Of a stretch of 64,000 nucleotides of DNA, positions 17,701 through 25,631 are shown one piece after another; position 1 is the first letter of the stretch; each line of letters begins with the position of its first letter. A program made the position numbers and the translations under genes. The notes below the pieces were generated by a model, which did no database searches, was not told where the DNA came from, and was given only the letters and a program-made list of their open reading frames with translations. The stretch comes from JAKFWF01 sp031374115 (GTDB lineage: Bacteria; Pseudomonadota; Alphaproteobacteria; Rhizobiales; Hyphomicrobiaceae): NCBI GenBank assembly GCA_031374115.1, contig JANMNO010000045.1, positions 1 to 64,000 of the forward strand. Reading direction: 5' to 3'.

Positions 17701-18510
17701 CGCGCCGTCGTAGTGACCGGCGTTATTGGCGAGAAGGTAGGAGCGCAACATGAGCACGCCGACGGTGCCTTTATTCTGACCGGTCGACTTCGGTAGATCA
17801 GAAAGATTTGCCGATAAACGGCGTTGCATGCGCGGATGATAGACACCGACTTCCGGGTATTCCTCTGGCGCTTTGACTGAGAGTGTGCCGCGCAGCACCT
17901 TGCGCGGTCCATCGGCGTACCGATCAACCAGCAAGCGCACCATGCTGGCGATATTCGTCTCCGAACCACCGAGCCAATATTGCAAAGTCAAGAAGTATGC
18001 CCGCACGTCTTGCGCGGTGCCCGGAATGAAGCGCAGGATTTGTGGCAAGCGGCGGAGCATCGTCATCTGCTGGGCGCCAGCGGTTTTCTCTTTCCCCTTA
18101 TGGCCTCGCAATTTCTTGATGAAGGCCAGGGGGCCGGTCTGCGGGCGGCTCATATCGAAGCGACCCATGCGTGTCAGCGTAGTGACTTCCGTGGCCGACA
18201 TCGCGCACACCATAGCGTCGCACTGATCGCGGCGCGCAACGAGGTCCGCCAGGATTGACTGGAAGTGATCTTCCATGAAGAGCATCGTATTGATGATGAT
18301 GTCACCCGCCGCGATGTCGGCCTTGCAGGCATCGAGTGCTTTGGGATCGCTGGTCCATTCCGCGGCGGCGTGGACGTGGAGCTGCAAACCCGGCAGGTCG
18401 CGCAAAAGCTCGGTGCGCGCGCGCTCGGTGGCGCTGGCCACGTGAGTGTCCATCGTCAACAGCACGACCTTGATGGCTGTTGCCTTAGCGGCTGTAGTGC
18501 GCTTTTGCAT
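14749..18510 (-). CDS. bchH: Magnesium chelatase subunit H
   Basis: A 1253-residue large subunit that binds protoporphyrin IX and receives Mg2+ from the BchI-BchD motor, at the branch to bacteriochlorophyll. CobN/Mg-chelatase features are visible along its length, e.g. VVLLTMDTHVASA at the N-terminus, FGTHGALEFMPGKQAGLSG near the middle, and ADDEPIEQN-like and MLKHGYEGVRQIETH stretches towards the C-terminus. The ATG at 18510 overlaps the end of bchB by 26 bp and gives a normal N-terminus; longer versions read through bchB. Confidence 0.96.
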   Translation of the reverse strand: MQKRTTAAKATAIKVVLLTMDTHVASATERARTELLRDLPGLQLHVHAAAEWTSDPKALDACKADIAAGDIIINTMLFMEDHFQSILADLVARRDQCDAMVCAMSATEVTTLTRMGRFDMSRPQTGPLAFIKKLRGHKGKEKTAGAQQMTMLRRLPQILRFIPGTAQDVRAYFLTLQYWLGGSETNIASMVRLLVDRYADGPRKVLRGTLSVKAPEEYPEVGVYHPRMQRRLSANLSDLPKSTGQNKGTVGVLMLRSYLLANNAGHYDGAIAALEKRGLRVIPAFATGLDGRPAIDQFFFDKDGRTTIDALVSLTGFSLVGGPAYNDSRAAEEILARLDVPYVSATPVEFQTLEQWGASDRGLLPVEATMMVAIPELDGATGTSVFGGRVSAGGAKCTGCHHGCEFESGDTARDMHVCIDRAEILAARVEKLVALRRSDRSTRKVAAVIFNFPPNAGNTGTAAYLSVFESLHNTMLGMRAAGYSVTVPATVDELRQQIIHGNAERYGAHANVHARIATDDHVRRERWLPEIEAQWGPAPGRHLSDGSSIFVLGKEFGNVFVGIQPSFGYEGDPMRLLFEKGFSPTHAFSAFYRWLREDFSANAVLHFGTHGALEFMPGKQAGLSGTSWPDRLIGDLPNLYLYASNNPSEGMIAKRRSNATLVSYLTPPVAQAGLYRGLVDLKAAIDRWRQTEDTNGTEAGQLAAAIQAQASALDLAPAEPAWGDAAIAEIARLGQAVLELEYTLIPHGLHIVGAPLSVTERTDMLLSSADAGHGMKLDRAAVQALVEGAAGERALEIAGIEPNETNLNIFRELSSTNALLSVDNEVTGLLHALDGRFVRPAPGGDLLRTPAILPTGRNMHGFDPFRIPSPFAVMDGARQAAKLIERHMDDGNDFPQSIAIVLWGTDNLKSEGGPIAQALALLGAKPRFDSYGRLAGAELIALDKLLRPRVDVVISLSGIFRDLLPLQIKLLAEAAFLAASADEPIEQNFVRKHALEFQAKHGCDLETASLRVFGNADGAYGSNVNNLIENGRWDDADELAETYTRRKGFAYGRAGKPAQQPELLKSVLAGVDLAYQNLDSVELGVTTVDNYFDTLGGISRAVRRAKGGMAAPVYIGDQTTGEGQVRTLGEQVSLETRTRMLNPKWYEGMLKHGYEGVRQIETHITNTMGWSATTGEVAPWVYQQLTQTFVLDPEMRERLASLNPTASAKVVNRLLEAQQRKYWNPDSQTLDALRRAGEDLEDRIEGIGMEVAA

Positions 18511-20068
18511 CGTACAGTGTCTCGATGTTGATGATTGCCAGCTTGCGCTCTTCTGCGTAGCGCTCGGTGTTGCGCCGTGCTTTTCCCCGCACGAAGAAGG
18601 GGATTTTTCCGAGTTCCTTTTCAGCCTCCGCAGCCCACCGCGCGGCATTCCCAGGCGTGGCTGCGGCGGTGTTGGCAGCGGTCCGGGCAATGTCCGGTGC
18701 CGGACCGCTCGATGGATCCTTGATGGCGTGACCCAGATGTGAAGGTACGCTGTCGTTGAACTCGACATCTTCGCGGAACATCTGCAGCAGGTGCTCCTCG
18801 AGACCCATCATCAGCGGATGAACCCAGGTATCGAAAATCACGTTGGCGCCTTCGAAGCCCATCTGCGGGGAGTAGCGGGCGGGGAAATCTTGCACGTGCA
18901 CGGGTGCTGAAATAACTGCACAAGGTAGCCCCAGACGCTTGGCAATGTGCCGCTCCATCTGGGTGCCCAGTACGAGTTCCGGCTGCGCCTCGGCGATCTT
19001 GGCTTCGACCTCCAGGTAATCATCCGAGATCAACGGCTCGACGCCATAGAGTTTTGCCGCTTCACGAACGTCACGTGCGAACTCGCGGGAATACGTCCCG
19101 AGCCCGACAACTGTGAAGCCGAGTTCTTCAGCGGCGATCTTTGCAGCAGCGACCGCATGGGTAGCATCGCCAAAAACGAAGACGCGCTTGCCGGTCAGGT
19201 AGGTAGAATCGACGGAACGAGAGTACCAGGGTAGGCGCGAAGTGGATTTCGCTAGGAACGCTATGCCATCGACACCGGCCAGGGCGGCAGCTTCCTCGAT
19301 GAACTTGCGCGTTGCGCCAACGCCGAGCGGCACCGTGCTGGTTGCGGGTTGACCGAACGTGCGTTTCAGCCAAGCCGCTGCCTGTGCGCCGGTCTCCGGG
19401 TACAGCACGACGTTGAAGTCGGCATCCGCTAGCCGCGCGATGTCGGCCGGGCGCGCATCGAGCGGGGCCGACACGTTCACGTCAATGCCAAGCTGCGCCA
19501 GCAGGCCACTGATCTCGCGGGTGTCGTCGCGATGGCGGAAGCCTAATGCGGTTGCGCCGAGCAGATTGCAACTGGGGCGGCGGCCTTCTGGCGGAGCCGC
19601 GCGCTTGGTGCCCGGCTGCGGCGCCAACGGAGCGCAGATTGCGCGCACCAGTTGATAGAAAGTCTCCGACGCGCCCCAATTCTCTTTGCGTTGATACGAT
19701 GGCAACTCGAGTGGCACCACGGGAATCGGCAGGCCCAGCGTTTGCGCTAGTCCACCGGGATCATCCTGGATCAGCTCGGCCGTGCATGACGCACCGACAA
19801 GCATCACTTCAGGTTTGAAGCGGTCGAAGGCATCTTGCGCGGCGGTCTTGAATAGTTCGGCCGTATCGCCACCCAGGTCGCGCGCTTGGAAGGTGGTATA
19901 GGTGACGGGTGGCCGCTTTGAGCGCCGCTCGATCATCGTAAACAGCAAGTCGGCGTAGGTGTCGCCCTGCGGTGCATGCAGAACGTAGTGAACGCCTTCC
20001 ATCGCCGTTGCGATCCGCATCGCGCCGACATGCGGTGGTCCCTCATATGTCCAGACCGTGAGCTGCAT
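18485..20068 (-). CDS. bchB: Dark protochlorophyllide reductase subunit BchB
   Basis: A 527-residue NifK-like subunit of the light-independent protochlorophyllide reductase. It contributes to the catalytic NB-cluster and substrate pocket; the unusual Asp ligand is present as D36 in HAPQGDTYAD. Other family markers: MLVGASCTAELIQDDPGG, DFPARYSPQMGFEGANVIFDTWVHPL and C-terminal KELGKIPFFVRGKARRNTE. It starts 4 bp after bchN. Confidence 0.97.
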   Translation of the reverse strand: MQLTVWTYEGPPHVGAMRIATAMEGVHYVLHAPQGDTYADLLFTMIERRSKRPPVTYTTFQARDLGGDTAELFKTAAQDAFDRFKPEVMLVGASCTAELIQDDPGGLAQTLGLPIPVVPLELPSYQRKENWGASETFYQLVRAICAPLAPQPGTKRAAPPEGRRPSCNLLGATALGFRHRDDTREISGLLAQLGIDVNVSAPLDARPADIARLADADFNVVLYPETGAQAAAWLKRTFGQPATSTVPLGVGATRKFIEEAAALAGVDGIAFLAKSTSRLPWYSRSVDSTYLTGKRVFVFGDATHAVAAAKIAAEELGFTVVGLGTYSREFARDVREAAKLYGVEPLISDDYLEVEAKIAEAQPELVLGTQMERHIAKRLGLPCAVISAPVHVQDFPARYSPQMGFEGANVIFDTWVHPLMMGLEEHLLQMFREDVEFNDSVPSHLGHAIKDPSSGPAPDIARTAANTAAATPGNAARWAAEAEKELGKIPFFVRGKARRNTERYAEERKLAIINIETLYDAKAHYSR

Positions 20069-20072
20069 TGCG

Positions 20073-21371
20073 CTAGACCCTCAGCCGTGATTGACGATCG
20101 AGCGGGCGGGCGAAAAGTCCGGCGAGATCGGCCGCCTGCTCATACCCTTGGATCGGCGTGAACAGCAGTTCGATAGACCACTTGGTCGTGAGCCCCTCGG
20201 CCTCGAGCGGGTTCGCCAGACCAAGCCCGCAAACGGTGATATCAGGCCGCGCTTCCCGGCAGCGGGCTAGTTGTTTGTCGACATCCTGCCCTTCGCTCAG
20301 CATCACGTCGGCTGGCAGCAGTTCTAGTTCGACACTCAAATGTTGGCGGTGCAGGTAAGGTGTGCCCACTTCGATCAGTTCACAGCCGAGTTCGCGTGCG
20401 AGAAATCGGGCAATGGGAATCTCGAGTTGGCTGTCGGGAAAAAAGAACACGCGCCGGCCAGCGAGATCGGCTTTGTAGCGGCGTAGTGCGGCTTCGGCGC
20501 GGGCATGCCGGCCTGATGTGGCGGCGCGAAAGCGCTGCGCTCCGACCGCAAAGACATCGGCGGCAGCTTTGAGCCAAAGCGTCGTGCCCTCCGCCCCAAG
20601 TGGGAATGGCGCCTCGATGCGTGTTGCGCCGCGTTCGTCCAGGGCTCGCGCGGTATCGGTCAGGAACGGTTGCGCGAGCAGGTACCGCGTATCGGGTCCT
20701 GCGGCGGGTAACGCGGTGGCACTGCGTGGCGGGAAGAATCGAACGTCGATGCCAAGATCATGGAAGATCCGCTGCAGCTGATCTTCGACGACGTCAGCGA
20801 GTGCGCCAACTACGAGCAGTTGCCGAAGGGCCTGGCTCCCACCCGGTAGTTGCGGCACCAACGAGGCGAGGCAAGCATCTTCGCCTTGGGTGAACGTTGT
20901 CTCGATACCGCTGCCTGAGTAGTTGAGGACACGCACGCGCGGCTCATGCAATTGCGACAGTCGTTGCGCAGCCTTCGAAAGATCGAGCTTGATAACTTCG
21001 GAGGGGCAGGAGCCGACGAGGAAAAGCAGCCTGATCTCAGACCGGCGCGTCAGCAACTGCGCCACGACCCGGTCGAGTTCCTCGTGGACGTCGGCGAGGC
21101 CGGCAAGATCTCGCTCGTCGATAATGGCGGTGGCAAAGCGCGGCTCTGCGAAAATCATCACCCCGGCGGCGGACTGAATCAAATGCGCACAGGTGCGGGA
21201 TCCCACGACAAGGAAAAACGCGTCCTGAATTTTCCGATGCAGCCAGACGATGCCTGTCAGCCCGCAGAATACTTCGCGCTGGCCGCGCTGGCGCAGGACT
21301 TGGCGTTCACCGCAGCCGCCGACGGCGGGTGTGGGCTCAAGCGCAGATGGGAGGCGGAAGGGAGCGTTCAT
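20073..21371 (-). CDS. bchN: Dark protochlorophyllide reductase subunit BchN
   Basis: A 432-residue NifD-like partner of BchB. Three Cys that hold the 4Fe-4S cluster are in the expected places: C36 (REVFCGLTG), C61 (GSRTCAHLIQ) and C122 (LVGSCPSEVI). The light-independent reductase is oxygen-sensitive, so the cluster pairs it with the O2-requiring AcsF, a combination usual in aerobic phototrophs. ATGA overlap with bchF. Confidence 0.97.
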   Translation of the reverse strand: MNAPFRLPSALEPTPAVGGCGERQVLRQRGQREVFCGLTGIVWLHRKIQDAFFLVVGSRTCAHLIQSAAGVMIFAEPRFATAIIDERDLAGLADVHEELDRVVAQLLTRRSEIRLLFLVGSCPSEVIKLDLSKAAQRLSQLHEPRVRVLNYSGSGIETTFTQGEDACLASLVPQLPGGSQALRQLLVVGALADVVEDQLQRIFHDLGIDVRFFPPRSATALPAAGPDTRYLLAQPFLTDTARALDERGATRIEAPFPLGAEGTTLWLKAAADVFAVGAQRFRAATSGRHARAEAALRRYKADLAGRRVFFFPDSQLEIPIARFLARELGCELIEVGTPYLHRQHLSVELELLPADVMLSEGQDVDKQLARCREARPDITVCGLGLANPLEAEGLTTKWSIELLFTPIQGYEQAADLAGLFARPLDRQSRLRV

Positions 21372-21898
21372 CGCGCAAGCTCCGCCAAGTCAGAAGAAGC
21401 GTTGTTATCCGGCTTGGATCGGTCCGACTGCAAGCGCGCAAGCCTCAGTTTCCATACGAACTGGGCCGCATTCACGACATATGTGGCGTACGCTGCGAGC
21501 GCCAGGAACATCAGTGTGTTGGCCTCCAGCAATCCGAACCAGAGGGCGACCAAATAGGCCGTATGCAGGGCCAGCACCAGCATGCTGACCAAATCCTCCC
21601 AGTAGAAGCCAGGTGCGAACAGGTATTGCCCGAAGACGTCCTTCTCCCAGATCGAGCCGGTGATCATGATTGCATAAAGAGCAATCGTCTTCGCGACGAT
21701 CGATGCAGTAGCAGCGTCGTAACCGGCACCGGTCATCAGATAGCGGACGACCAGGCCGAGGCTGATAAGGAAAATCAAGAATTGAACCGGAGCCAGAATT
21801 CCCTGCACGAGCGTCCACACGGAAGCGTCGCGGCGCTGGCGCTGGTCAGGCGTGTAGAGCGATCTTTGTGAAACGGTCGGTATCTGTCGAAGGCTCAT
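21368..21898 (-). CDS. bchF: 2-vinyl bacteriochlorophyllide hydratase BchF
   Basis: A 176-residue membrane enzyme that hydrates the C3 vinyl group on the way to bacteriochlorophyll a. N-terminal YTPDQRQRRDASVWTLVQGI, several hydrophobic segments, and the signature ITGSIWEKDVFGQYLFAPGFYWEDLVSM. The ATG at 21898 has AGGA 8 bp upstream. It is the first gene of the long minus-strand operon and is divergent from aerR, with PpsR-like sites between. Confidence 0.95.
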   Translation of the reverse strand: MSLRQIPTVSQRSLYTPDQRQRRDASVWTLVQGILAPVQFLIFLISLGLVVRYLMTGAGYDAATASIVAKTIALYAIMITGSIWEKDVFGQYLFAPGFYWEDLVSMLVLALHTAYLVALWFGLLEANTLMFLALAAYATYVVNAAQFVWKLRLARLQSDRSKPDNNASSDLAELAR

Positions 21899-21969
21899 CG
21901 CAGGATCCTGGCGCCCCACCGCTTGCTTGGCTTGAATTCACATCACCAGCTTACCCATCGCACCGGGTG

Positions 21970-21987
21970 TGTCAATTAAAATGGACG
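21970..21987. promoter_or_regulatory. PpsR-like operator near bchF
   Basis: TGT-caattaaaatgg-ACG: one base short of the TGT-N12-ACA consensus. It starts 72 bp upstream of the bchF ATG. Confidence 0.55.
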
Positions 21988-22141
21988 TAAAAATCTCGGT
22001 ACATTTTTCGTCGTGTATATCTTCGTTGACGTTTTCGCTAGAAACTCGATCAGTATCGTGCTTTATTTATCGTGGTTAGGTGCAGAAAGTCACAAAGACG
22101 GACGGACATTCGGGGTACACGGCTTGGTTGGCAGCCCTGTG

Positions 22142-22159
22142 TGTCAATTGCGATGGACG
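22142..22159. promoter_or_regulatory. PpsR-like operator near aerR
   Basis: TGT-caattgcgatgg-ACG, differing from the site near bchF in only three central bases and with the same ACG half-site. It ends 52 bp upstream of the aerR ATG. Confidence 0.55.
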
Positions 22160-22210
22160 CAGTCAAACGGGTTCATTTCATGCGGAGCGTAAAACGCAGA
22201 GGGGGCGTAC

Positions 22211-23170
22211 ATGACCGACCCACGAGATGTTGCAGATCATGCCCAAGTGATCGATCACTGGGAGGGGCAATGTCAGCGCCCTGCTCGATACGGGCCAAGG
22301 GCTCGGGCAAGTGGAAAAAAAACATCGGCGGCTTTGTCCGGTCATGAGCTTGACCAGTTGGCTCAGACGGTCGAAGCGGAGATTATCCCGAGACTACTGC
22401 TCGCCCATACGATTGAACGCCAACACATCGCGACTAACGAAAACACGATCGACGAACCCACTACATCGGAGATCGAAACATTCGCCCGCCTGATGTTATA
22501 TCGCAGCATCGAGGAAGGGCGCATATTCGCAAATCAGCTGCGGACACGCGGTGTCTCAACCGAACGGCTTCTGCTCGGTTTGCTGGCCCCAACAGCGCGA
22601 CTTCTTGGCGAATATTGGAAAACCGATGTTTGCGACTTCACCGAAGTGACTGTGGCGCTATCGCGGTTGCAGTTAATTCTTCGCGAGTTGAGCCCACTGT
22701 TGGCGGCGACGCGCCGCGGCTCAACAACGAATGGCAGTGTATTGACGGAAGCCTTTCGACGGCGCGCTCTTCTCGCTGCAACGCCCGGCGAGCAACACTC
22801 GTTTGGGCTCTACGTCGTCGAAGAATTTTTTCGCCGGGAGGATTGGGAAGTATGGGGCGGCATTGCCCTCACGCCGAAGAAAATTGTCGAAGTGGTGCGG
22901 ACCGAAGCGTTCGACTTGGTTGGCTTCTCGTTAAGTTGCGAGCGCTTCCTAGATAGCTTGGCATCCGCTATAAGCTCGGTACGTAAGGCGTCTCGAAACC
23001 CCGCGCTTGCAATCATGGTTGGTGGCCAGCTTTTTATCGAGCGCCCCGAGCTGGTCGCCGAAGTGGGGGCGGATGCCTCAGCCGACGATGGACAGCAGGC
23101 CGTAATAAATGCGCACGAACTCACCCAAAGGCTCGAGCAACAGATCCCTTTCAATCGAAGGGGAAATTGA
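22211..23170 (+). CDS. ppaA: AerR/PpaA-type photosynthesis regulator (B12-binding domain)
   Basis: A 319-residue protein with the architecture of AerR/PpaA: a helical N-terminal part, then a SCHIC/cobalamin-binding-like domain at the C-terminus (RALLAATPGEQHSFGLYVVEEFFRREDWEVWGG, with the His of an E-x-H-x-x-G motif that would ligate cobalamin or heme). These proteins antagonise PpsR/CrtJ, and the next gene is ppsR, as in Rhodobacter. Start ATG at 22211 after GGGGG. The middle residues DLVGFSLSCERFLD follow the Rossmann pattern of B12 domains. Ligand choice (cobalamin or heme) cannot be read from the sequence. Confidence 0.9.
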   Translation: MTDPRDVADHAQVIDHWEGQCQRPARYGPRARASGKKTSAALSGHELDQLAQTVEAEIIPRLLLAHTIERQHIATNENTIDEPTTSEIETFARLMLYRSIEEGRIFANQLRTRGVSTERLLLGLLAPTARLLGEYWKTDVCDFTEVTVALSRLQLILRELSPLLAATRRGSTTNGSVLTEAFRRRALLAATPGEQHSFGLYVVEEFFRREDWEVWGGIALTPKKIVEVVRTEAFDLVGFSLSCERFLDSLASAISSVRKASRNPALAIMVGGQLFIERPELVAEVGADASADDGQQAVINAHELTQRLEQQIPFNRRGN

Positions 23171-23219
23171 GATCGCTGTTGGAAGTGCGGGCAATCCACC
23201 TTCGAACGTCCTGGAAGCT

Positions 23220-24644
23220 GTGAACCCTTTGAAAGCACTTAAACGATTCGTCGGAAACCTCGAAGCGGAGGAGGCCGCAAAACTGATTGCAACGGCATCG
23301 GACTTCGCTCTGATCGTCGATGCAAATGGCGTGATCAAAGAGCTCTCGTCATCCAGTCCGAATTTGCCGGCAGAAGGTTTCGCCAGTTGGGTCGGACAAC
23401 CCTGGATCGATACGGTAACGAATGAGAGCCGGTCGAAGGTCATCGAAATGCTCGACAATGCGTCGTCGGCAGGTGGGCCGCGCTGGCGGCAAGTCAATCA
23501 TACTTTGCCGCTAGCTGACGATTTGCCGGTGCGTTATTCCGCAATCGAAATCGGCCGTCGCGGTAATATCATCGCATTGGGCCGCGATCTACGGCCGATG
23601 GCCGAGTTGCAACAACGTTTGATCGAGGCGCAGCAATCAACCGAGCGCGAGTACGCGCGCTTGCGCAATGCCGAAACCCGGTATCGCGCGCTATTTCAGC
23701 TGGCTTCTGAGCCGATACTGATCGCGGATGCTTCGACCTTGAAGGTGATCGAGGCCAACCCAGCCGCGACAGACGTATTAGACAAAGCTGCAAAAAAGGT
23801 GATCGGCCGAACGCTGACCGATCTTTTCCATCCCAGTAGCCATAACGATCTGCATCAGCAGATGTCGGATGCGCGGGCCGCGGGCCAGGTCGGCGGCCTG
23901 AAACTGAGATTGCCGAGCGGTGCCGAATGCATGGTTTCGGTTTCGCTTTTCCGCCAGGGCATCGCGTCCCATTTGTTGGTACGGTTGACGCCGCTTTCCG
24001 CAGCTGGCCGGCATTCGAGCGCTACCACGGCGCGTTCGAGTGCGATGGACGTTGTGCAAAACATGCCCGATGGTTTTGTGGTGACCAGCCAGGACTACCG
24101 GGTCGTTGCAGTCAACTCCGCTTTTGTTGAGCTCACGCAATTGGCAATCGAGGAGCAAGTGAAGGGCCAGTCTCTTGATCGCTGGATCGGACGCACCACT
24201 TCGGAGTTTGGATTGTTGACGGCGAACTTGCGCGAGCACGGCGCTCTGCGCAATTTTGCGACAGTCATGCGCGGCGACCTTGGCAGTCAGGAAGATGTAG
24301 AGCTGTCGGCGGTTTCAGTCGCAAGCGGCCATCAACCTTGTCATGGGTTCATCGTCCGCACCATCGGTCGTCGCACCGCGTCGGCCCGTTCTGTGAACCA
24401 TGAATTCCCACGCTCGGTGAACCAGCTCACCAGTCTCGTCGGCAGCGTGCCCCTTAAAGAGCTCGTGCGAGAGACAACCGATCTGATCGAGCGGTTGTGC
24501 ATCGAGGCAGCGCTTGAGCTTGCCGACGATAATCGCGTGTCCGCAGCTGAGATGCTGGGAGTGAGTCGGCAAAGCCTCTACATGAAACTGCGCCGTTATG
24601 GGATCGGCGACAGGGGCTCGGACGACGCGCAATCGATGTCCTGA
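23220..24644 (+). CDS. ppsR: PpsR/CrtJ transcriptional regulator, copy 1
   Basis: About 474 residues from the GTG at 23220; a longer start at 23109 would overlap ppaA by 62 bp. Order: N-terminal PAS, Q-linker (GRDLRPMAELQQRLIEAQQS), PAS1, PAS2, then a Fis-type helix-turn-helix (VSAAEMLGVSRQSLYMKLRRYG). Cys residues are in GAECMVSV, HQPCHGF and just before the HTH (IERLCIEAALEL), the last matching the redox-active Cys of Rhodobacter PpsR. It represses bch, crt and puc genes under aerobic conditions in model species. Follows ppaA on the same strand. Confidence 0.93.
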   Translation: MNPLKALKRFVGNLEAEEAAKLIATASDFALIVDANGVIKELSSSSPNLPAEGFASWVGQPWIDTVTNESRSKVIEMLDNASSAGGPRWRQVNHTLPLADDLPVRYSAIEIGRRGNIIALGRDLRPMAELQQRLIEAQQSTEREYARLRNAETRYRALFQLASEPILIADASTLKVIEANPAATDVLDKAAKKVIGRTLTDLFHPSSHNDLHQQMSDARAAGQVGGLKLRLPSGAECMVSVSLFRQGIASHLLVRLTPLSAAGRHSSATTARSSAMDVVQNMPDGFVVTSQDYRVVAVNSAFVELTQLAIEEQVKGQSLDRWIGRTTSEFGLLTANLREHGALRNFATVMRGDLGSQEDVELSAVSVASGHQPCHGFIVRTIGRRTASARSVNHEFPRSVNQLTSLVGSVPLKELVRETTDLIERLCIEAALELADDNRVSAAEMLGVSRQSLYMKLRRYGIGDRGSDDAQSMS

Positions 24645-24682
24645 GGCTGGTCAAATCCACACCGGCGTCCTTGAGGCGTTGC

Positions 24683-24717
24683 TGTCAACATTTGTTGACT
24701 GTCAAGAATTATCGACG
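24683..24717. promoter_or_regulatory. Tandem PpsR-like operators upstream of bchG
   Basis: Two abutting near-consensus sites: TGT-caacatttgttg-ACT (24683-24700), with the inner dyad GTCAAC/GTTGAC intact, and TGT-caagaattatcg-ACG (24700-24717), 26 bp before the bchG ATG. Each misses the consensus at one position. Confidence 0.6.
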
Positions 24718-24743
24718 ATAATGGCTTTCAGATCGGGGACGCC

Positions 24744-25631
24744 ATGACACGTCGGGCTATTTCATCTGCTATCGAACTTGCCAAGCCGATAACGTGGTTT
24801 CCGCCCATATGGGCGTTCGGCTGTGGTGTGGTTTCGACCGGTCTTCCGGTGCAAGGCAATTGGCCGAAGATCGTTGCTGGAGCGCTATTAGCCGGACCGC
24901 TCGTATGCGCAACGAGCCAGGTCGCGAACGAATGGTTCGACAGGCATGTCGATGCGATCAACGAACCAAATAGGCCGATACCGTCCGGTCGCGTCACCGG
25001 CCGATGGCCGATAAATTTAGCGGTGGTCTGGTCCGGGTTATCGATTGTTGTCGCGATCATGCTAGGTCCAGTCGTCTTTTGGGCGACGATTGCCGCGCTT
25101 GTGCTGGCTTGGGGCTACAGCGCGCCGCCCGTGCGCTTGAAGCAAAACGGCTGGCTTGGGAATACGGCATGCGCACTTTCGTATGAGGGCATTGCCTGGT
25201 TCACTGGGGCAGCGGTTATGACCGCAGGCACCTGGCCCGATGCGCGCACCATCGCACTCGCCGGTTTGTATAGCTTTGGTGCCCACGGCATCATGACACT
25301 CAACGATTTCAAATCGATGGAGGGTGATCGTCAAACCGGCATCAATTCCTTGCCGGTGCAGTACGGCGCCAACAATGCCGCGCTCTTGGCGTGTGTTTTC
25401 ATAGCACTGCCACAGATCGTCGTCGTTGCGCTGTTGGTCGGCTGGGGACGGCTCAATCACGCCCTGATCGTCACCCTGCTGCTGCTGCTCCAAGTATTGC
25501 TGATGGGCTATTTCGTTGCCGACCCCAAGAAGCGTGCGACGATCTTCAGCGCCGCTGGAGTAAGCGCTTACGTTGCCGGCATGCTTGCGAGCGCACTTGC
25601 ACTGGCGTCGCTTTTGAGGGTGTCATCATGA
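24744..25631 (+). CDS. bchG: Bacteriochlorophyll synthase (geranylgeranyl transferase)
   Basis: A 295-residue UbiA-family membrane prenyltransferase that attaches geranylgeranyl diphosphate to bacteriochlorophyllide a. The first Asp-rich motif is in NEWFDRHVDAINEPNRPIPSG, and the second lies in LNDFKSMEGDRQTGINSLP. N-terminal LAKPITWFPPIWAFGCG is typical. Its stop overlaps the bch2 start (ATGA). Confidence 0.97.
   Translation: MTRRAISSAIELAKPITWFPPIWAFGCGVVSTGLPVQGNWPKIVAGALLAGPLVCATSQVANEWFDRHVDAINEPNRPIPSGRVTGRWPINLAVVWSGLSIVVAIMLGPVVFWATIAALVLAWGYSAPPVRLKQNGWLGNTACALSYEGIAWFTGAAVMTAGTWPDARTIALAGLYSFGAHGIMTLNDFKSMEGDRQTGINSLPVQYGANNAALLACVFIALPQIVVVALLVGWGRLNHALIVTLLLLLQVLLMGYFVADPKKRATIFSAAGVSAYVAGMLASALALASLLRVSS

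Larger units (their letters stand above)
21899..22210. promoter_or_regulatory. Divergent bchF / aerR promoter region
   Basis: A 312-bp gene-free region, unusually AT-rich for the window. It holds two near-identical operator-like elements (21970-21987 and 22142-22159) of form TGTCAATT-NNN-ATGGACG, plus a related TGT-N12-ACG at 22014-22031. No small gene convinces me here. Confidence 0.7.

Noticed and set aside
14749..18768. BchH with an 86-residue N-terminal extension
   Set aside because: The extra sequence is bchB read in another frame. The start at 18510 gives the normal BchH N-terminus.
22072..22347. Small gene in the bchF-aerR promoter region
   Set aside because: GTG start, no domain, and it overlaps operators and the aerR start in another frame.
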